From Tessaracoccus sp. SD287 (GTDB lineage: Bacteria; Actinomycetota; Actinomycetes; Propionibacteriales; Propionibacteriaceae): a DNA stretch of 64,000 nucleotides. This document shows positions 60,459 through 64,000 of the stretch, one piece after another; the stretch's first letter is position 1, and each line of letters opens with the position of its first letter. The stretch lies in the NCBI RefSeq assembly GCF_017355265.1, contig NZ_JADIJQ010000005.1, positions 56,154 to 120,153 of the forward strand. The letters are read 5' to 3'. The notes below the pieces were generated by a model, which saw only the letters and a list, made by a program, of their open reading frames with translations, did no database searches and was not told the origin of the DNA. The position numbers and the translations under genes were made by a program.

Positions 60459-60474
60459 TCGAACCTTTGTTCTA
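60459..60474. promoter_or_regulatory. LexA (SOS) box upstream of the HNH gene
   Basis: TCGAACCTTTGTTCTA contains GAAC-N4-GTTC, the actinobacterial LexA operator core, 49 bp upstream of the HNH protein start on the minus strand. SOS boxes are known in front of several 13E12-family genes of Mycobacterium. The outer bases match TCGAAC on one side and only GTTCTA on the other. Confidence 0.65.
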
Positions 60475-60886
60475 TTCTACGCCGTTCGACCGAAGACGCA
60501 ATACCTTGACCAAGGATTCTCGACTCATTTCGGTGCAAAGCAACAGGCTGCGCGCTCGTCCATGCCGCCTGACAAGAACCCGATACAGCCATTCATCGCA
60601 TGCATCACCCGCGCCACAGTCGATCACGTCCAGCCACGTGGCACTGGAGAGCCCGGGTCACCCTGCGCTTGGCCCGCTGGCGTTCAACGAAGAGTTCGCT
60701 GACGTTTCCTGCCGTCAATCACGGTCGCACCGACCGTCACGTTCCTCCGGGTGATTCATCCGCCGAACTACTGCACGGACAACAGGTCAGCGCAGACCGG
60801 CGAGCTCCGCCCCCACCCACCACGGACCCGACCCCGGACCCGAACCCGAACCCGGGGTCAGCGGCGCAGCGGCCGACCCGGACAAC
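60475..60886. other. 412-bp intergenic stretch without a recognisable gene
   Basis: Short frames here look like noise. The only structure seen is a run of GACCCG/GAACCC-type hexamers between about 60830 and 60860 just past the end of the GNAT-AAA gene, which could form a GC-rich terminator-like fold for that minus-strand gene. Confidence 0.5.
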
Positions 60887-62176
60887 TCAGACGCGCGCGA
60901 TCGCTTCGATGTCTGCCTCGAAGTCAGTGGCAACCTGGGCCGACACCGTCGTCCGAGTGGCGCTGATCGCCGCCAGATAGTCCTCAGTGCTCGGCCCGCC
61001 GGGAGCGACGGGACCGTCAGCCGCGCTGGACACTGCCCGCTCCAGCGCCATCTGGGACGCCGTGCGCGCCGCAAACTCGATGTCAGCCGGGGAGAAACCG
61101 GCGGTGCGTGCCACCAGAGCGTCCACGTCCACCACTCCCCTGCTGGAGTCGGGCAGGTAACCCCACCAGATGGCCGAGCGAGCCTGCGCGTCCGGCAGCC
61201 CGATGGGGATGACGTAGTCGAACCGTCCATGACGCAAGAAGGCATGGTCCAGTCCGCGAATGAAGTTCGTGGCGCAGATCAGCAGGCGACCGGGACGATC
61301 CCGGAAGGCGGGGATGATCTTCAGCAACTCGTTGGTGACTCCCTGGGTGGGCGAGGGCGGTTCCCCACCCCGGTGGGAGGCGATCTCCTCCACCTCGTCA
61401 ATGAAGACGACGACATGCTCCAGCCGCTCGACCTGGGCGAACGTCTCCCTCAACTCCCCGGCCAGTCCCCGTTCACTGGCCGCGAGTCGGCTGGGGAAGA
61501 TCTCGACGAAGGGCCACTCCAGGCGCGAGGCGATGGCCTTGGCGAAGGTGGTCTTGCCCGTCCCCGGCGGGCCGAACAGGACAATTGCCCGTGGCGGCAC
61601 GACGCCATAGCTCTCCGCCAGCTCGGGCGATGCCAACGGCAGCACCAGTCGACGTTCCAGGATGTCCTTTTCACGCTGCATGCCGCCGATCCTCGACCAT
61701 CGATCCCGAGAGAGCACCCTGCCGCCCAGCTCACGCAACAGCGCGATCTCCTCCTGCTTGACGGGAATGTCACGCTCGAAGAACCGCAGGTTCCGCTTGT
61801 CGGCAAAGCCGCTCTTGAGCAGGGCACCGACGTGTTCCTGCTCGTCGGGCACCAGGATGGACAGGCGTTGCAGCCCCAGCGGCGCCAATCGTTGTTCCAG
61901 TGCGGCCAGCAGGCTGCCGGCGACCCCACGCCGACGCCACTTCTCGTCGGTGGCAATGAAGACCACCCAGCCCTGGTCGTGGGCAGGACGACCCACCACG
62001 ACGCCGATCACCTCGTCGCCGACGGCCGCGACCACCGCAGTGTCCTCACGCGCCGAAGCAACGACTTCGCTGAGGGCATAGACGGGCTGGCTTCCGGTGG
62101 CCAAGTGCTGATTCCACAGCAGCAGCAGGGCCTCCAGGTCGGCGGGCTGGAAGTCGCGTATGCGCCATGCGGTCAT
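60887..62176 (-). CDS. GNAT acetyltransferase fused to an AAA+ ATPase
   Basis: A 429-residue fusion. Residues 1-140 are a GNAT domain: WRIRDFQPADLEALLLLWNQ, VVFIATDEKWRRRGVAGSLL (acetyl-CoA loop) and LKSGFADKRNLRFFERDI. From about 165 an AAA+ module follows: FGPPGTGKTTFAKAIA (Walker A), HVVVFIDEVEEIA (Walker B), LLICATNFIRGLDHAFLRHG (sensor/arginine finger) and a C-terminal lid (GFSPADIEFAARTASQMALE). The ATPase is of the FtsH/proteasomal-ATPase type, suggesting it remodels protein substrates that the GNAT part modifies. No protease domain is present. It is monocistronic. Confidence 0.85.
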   Translation of the reverse strand: MTAWRIRDFQPADLEALLLLWNQHLATGSQPVYALSEVVASAREDTAVVAAVGDEVIGVVVGRPAHDQGWVVFIATDEKWRRRGVAGSLLAALEQRLAPLGLQRLSILVPDEQEHVGALLKSGFADKRNLRFFERDIPVKQEEIALLRELGGRVLSRDRWSRIGGMQREKDILERRLVLPLASPELAESYGVVPPRAIVLFGPPGTGKTTFAKAIASRLEWPFVEIFPSRLAASERGLAGELRETFAQVERLEHVVVFIDEVEEIASHRGGEPPSPTQGVTNELLKIIPAFRDRPGRLLICATNFIRGLDHAFLRHGRFDYVIPIGLPDAQARSAIWWGYLPDSSRGVVDVDALVARTAGFSPADIEFAARTASQMALERAVSSAADGPVAPGGPSTEDYLAAISATRTTVSAQVATDFEADIEAIARV

Positions 62177-62266
62177 CACCGGCTCCTGTCTGCATGATGG
62201 TCAGGGCAGAGCCTAGCGACAGCGTGACACACCTCACCCCACGCTCGGGCCGGGTGGACGACCAGG

Positions 62267-62761
62267 TCAGATCAGACCGGCGAGTTCAGCGCCCCACGCC
62301 TTGGCGAGTTCGGAGTTCACGTGGTCCTGGGCCCGGTCCTTGTTGATGCCCCGGAGCAGCACGCGCTTCCACCAGGCCACCTTTTCGGGCACGTAGCGGC
62401 CGGCGAACGCCTCCTGCGAGAGAAGAGTGGCGACCTTGCCCGCGGCGGTGGTGTTGTAGGCCAGCGCGGCCTCGTGCTTGGTCGGGTCGCTGGCGGTGAG
62501 GCAGACGTTGAACACGGCCACCGGACGCCCGGCCAACTCGTCGGCGAACTTGTCGAGCCATCCCAGGACTTCGCTGTAGAACACACCAGCCTGGATGCCG
62601 CTGCCGACGACGACGGCATCGACTCCGTCGAGGGTGGTCGGCTGCTTCAGGTCGGCCACGCGGACAATGTGGCCCTCACGCTCCAGACCGGACGCGATGG
62701 CATGTGCGACGTCCTTGGCAGCACCGCCGCGTGTTCCGTATCCCACCAACACCATTGACAT
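62267..62761 (-). CDS. Flavodoxin-domain protein (HemG/menaquinone-type)
   Basis: A 164-residue protein from ATG 62761 (MSMVLVGYGTRGGAAKDVAH); the phosphate loop is YGTRGGA, where flavodoxins have T/S-x-T-G-N-T. Further: VVVGSGIQAGVFYSEVLGWL and PVAVFNVCLTASDPTKHEAA. Relatives are labelled flavodoxin or protoporphyrinogen-oxidase-like; FMN binding and two-electron transfer are expected. No haem genes lie nearby, so a specific role is not assigned. Confidence 0.75.
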   Translation of the reverse strand: MSMVLVGYGTRGGAAKDVAHAIASGLEREGHIVRVADLKQPTTLDGVDAVVVGSGIQAGVFYSEVLGWLDKFADELAGRPVAVFNVCLTASDPTKHEAALAYNTTAAGKVATLLSQEAFAGRYVPEKVAWWKRVLLRGINKDRAQDHVNSELAKAWGAELAGLI

Positions 62762-62884
62762 GGAAATCACTCTAGGCAGGCTGATTCCCGCGCCTCACAC
62801 CGGGGTGGCCTGTGGTGCAGCTCACCATCGGACGCGCCCGGCGCGGACCGGACGGGTCCGGCGCGGACCTCATAGGGTGGGCGA

Positions 62885-63634
62885 ATGGACATGATGGGGA
62901 CACCTTGGCGCACGACGCTCGCCGCAACAGTGCTGACCGCCGCCCTGGTGCTGGCCGGTTGCAGCGGTGACGACAACTCCACCGAGAAACCGACGAACTC
63001 GGCCGTCACCGTGGGGTCGAATACCACGCCGGCACCATCGGCCATCGGCACCACGGGGCTCCCCGACCCGAGCGCGACGGCGACCAGCACGACCCGAGCC
63101 AGCACGACGTCGCCCGGGACCACCCCCGCCACCTCGCCCGCGGCCACCCCACCAGTGACCACCGAGTCGGGTGACCTGGACGCCAGCCATGGCATCACGC
63201 TGACCCTGGCCCCGGGCTGGGTGGTCACCAACGTCACCGACCAGGACGACGGCCGCCGCCACACCCTCGACCATGCCGCCACCGGCGGACAACTGCTGCT
63301 GACCACCGACGACGTGGACGACGACACCCCCGCGGAGCTGTGCGTCGAGGCCCAGGACGAACTCGGCGACCGCTACGAGCGCCACGGCACGGTCACCCGC
63401 ACCCAGGGCGCCTCGCATTCCGACAATGCCCACACCTGCGGACTGGCCGCCACCGACGCCGACGGCAAGGCCATCGAGATCACCATCTTCGCCGCCGTGG
63501 GCACCAGGGCTGCCTTCGTGACCGCCGCGATCTTCCCGAGCGCCACTCCCCAGGGCGTCAGCCAGGAGTCCATGAACCAGGCCGTCCGCGAGGCGTCCCA
63601 GATGTCGAGTGAGCTGCTCAACGACATCGACTGA
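62885..63634 (+). CDS. Secreted lipoprotein, unknown function
   Basis: A 249-residue lipoprotein: signal peptide TTLAATVLTAALVLAGC with lipobox LAGC (C26), a threonine/serine/proline-rich linker of about 65 residues (TATSTTRASTTSPGTTPATS), then a folded domain (ITLTLAPGWVVTNVTDQDDG, ELCVEAQDELGDRYERHG, SDNAHTCGLAATDADGKAIE) with two cysteines that may pair. The linker suggests passage through the cell wall. No family recognised. Confidence 0.7.
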   Translation: MDMMGTPWRTTLAATVLTAALVLAGCSGDDNSTEKPTNSAVTVGSNTTPAPSAIGTTGLPDPSATATSTTRASTTSPGTTPATSPAATPPVTTESGDLDASHGITLTLAPGWVVTNVTDQDDGRRHTLDHAATGGQLLLTTDDVDDDTPAELCVEAQDELGDRYERHGTVTRTQGASHSDNAHTCGLAATDADGKAIEITIFAAVGTRAAFVTAAIFPSATPQGVSQESMNQAVREASQMSSELLNDID

Positions 63635-63663
63635 CCTGCCCGGCGAGCGAGGCAAATAGCGGG

Positions 63664-63686
63664 ACCCAAGCCAAGGCTGTCCTAAC
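63664..63686. promoter_or_regulatory. Possible DtxR/IdeR-type iron box before the FeoA-like gene
   Basis: CCCAAGCCAAGGCTGTCCTAAC before the FeoA-type start contains a CCTAA half-site and a partial AAGGCT half, about 11 of 19 positions of the iron-box consensus. An iron-responsive operator would suit an FeoA gene, but the match is weak. Confidence 0.25.
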
Positions 63687-63707
63687 CCCCGGCGTAGCGT
63701 GGGCACC

Positions 63708-64000
63708 ATGCCGAGCCCGTCCATGCCAGTCCGTGACACCACCTGCGCAGGATGTCTCGACCTGCATCGCTGCCAGGTCGGCAGCAGCGCCCGGATCACC
63801 TGCGTCGAGCAGACCCAGGGCAATGCCGCCGCGGTGCGTCGACTGGCCGAACTCGGCGTGCGACGGGGAGCCTCGATCGTCGCCGGGCGCCGCACCCCCG
63901 GCGGGGGACGCATCATTGGGGTCGACGACGCCTGGTTGGCGCTGGACCCCGCGACCCTGCGCTCACTGCATGTCGAGGTGGCGCCGACCTCGGTGCCGGC
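63708..64000 (+). CDS. FeoA-like domain protein (5' part; continues beyond window)
   Basis: ATG 63708 opens a frame to the window end: VRDTTCAGCLDLHRCQVGS, VEQTQGNAAAVRRLAELGVR, RGASIVAGRRTPGGGRIIGV and DDAWLALDPATLRSL. RRLAELGVRRGASI is the FeoA signature (SH3-like core). The N-terminus has four cysteines in two close groups (CAGC, C, C), unusual for FeoA. FeoB would be expected next, outside the window. Confidence 0.7.
   Translation, partial: MPSPSMPVRDTTCAGCLDLHRCQVGSSARITCVEQTQGNAAAVRRLAELGVRRGASIVAGRRTPGGGRIIGVDDAWLALDPATLRSLHVEVAPTSVP

Overview
The window is high-GC DNA from an actinobacterium (Actinomycetota). Support: GC-rich third codon positions, frequent GTG starts, a MurT/GatD pair, a DivIVA-domain protein, a 13E12-type DUF222/HNH gene with an actinobacterial SOS box, and MAB_1171c-like and DUF3618 proteins. 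The right-hand 14 kb would fit a Propionibacteriaceae or related chromosome, but the sequence alone does not fix the family. The left 49 kb is accessory DNA made of several imported blocks.

Block A (1-24.6 kb) looks like an integrative/conjugative element: an edge-truncated primase/polymerase, an ArdC-like antirestriction protein, a control region with four 14-bp palindromes, an HTH regulator with an ImmA/IrrE-type protein, a membrane protein and a hydrolase, and at the right a frameshifted cytosine methyltransferase, a 1206-residue MobF/TraA relaxase-helicase and a small membrane protein. Between these lies the most notable cargo (5.3-19.1 kb), a six-gene co-directional operon: SNF2-type helicase with a DUF3883 end, DUF1156 adenine methylase, DUF1016 nuclease, HEPN-DUF499 AAA ATPase, Shedu-type nuclease and DUF3644 protein. 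I read it as a composite DNA-modification-based antiphage system.

Block B (24.7-33.5 kb) is visibly less GC-rich. It holds small membrane proteins, a VIT-family metal transporter, an alkyltransferase-like protein, a dihydrofolate-reductase-like gene with an in-frame stop, and two intact insertion sequences with target duplications: an ISL3-type element (8-bp duplication) and an IS1634-type element (5-bp duplication) that splits a LysR-domain gene. Block C (33.6-38.7 kb) is a mobile-element graveyard: a surface-protein fragment, a frameshifted IS256-type transposase fused to the end of a DprA-like gene, a 5'-truncated TniA with its TniB partner, and a resolvase stub. Block D (38.7-43.6 kb) has a P-type cation ATPase, a transposase remnant, a ferric-reductase-like flavocytochrome followed by a 31-residue membrane peptide, and a ParA remnant. 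Block E (43.6-49.5 kb) is a second candidate defence cassette on the minus strand: an unknown protein, an XRE-ImmA protein, a DUF2188 protein and a 1062-residue DEAD/DEAH helicase with a nuclease-like end, next to a recombinase-type HTH protein.

Block F (49.7-64 kb) is core-like chromosome: MurT-GatD (lipid II amidation), an unusual nine-unit array of 51/52-bp repeats, tRNA-Lys and tRNA-Leu, a sugar ABC importer (binding protein and two permeases, no ATPase gene), a one-cysteine Bcp peroxiredoxin, the SOS-box HNH gene, a GNAT-AAA fusion, a flavodoxin-domain protein, a lipoprotein and the start of an FeoA-like protein.
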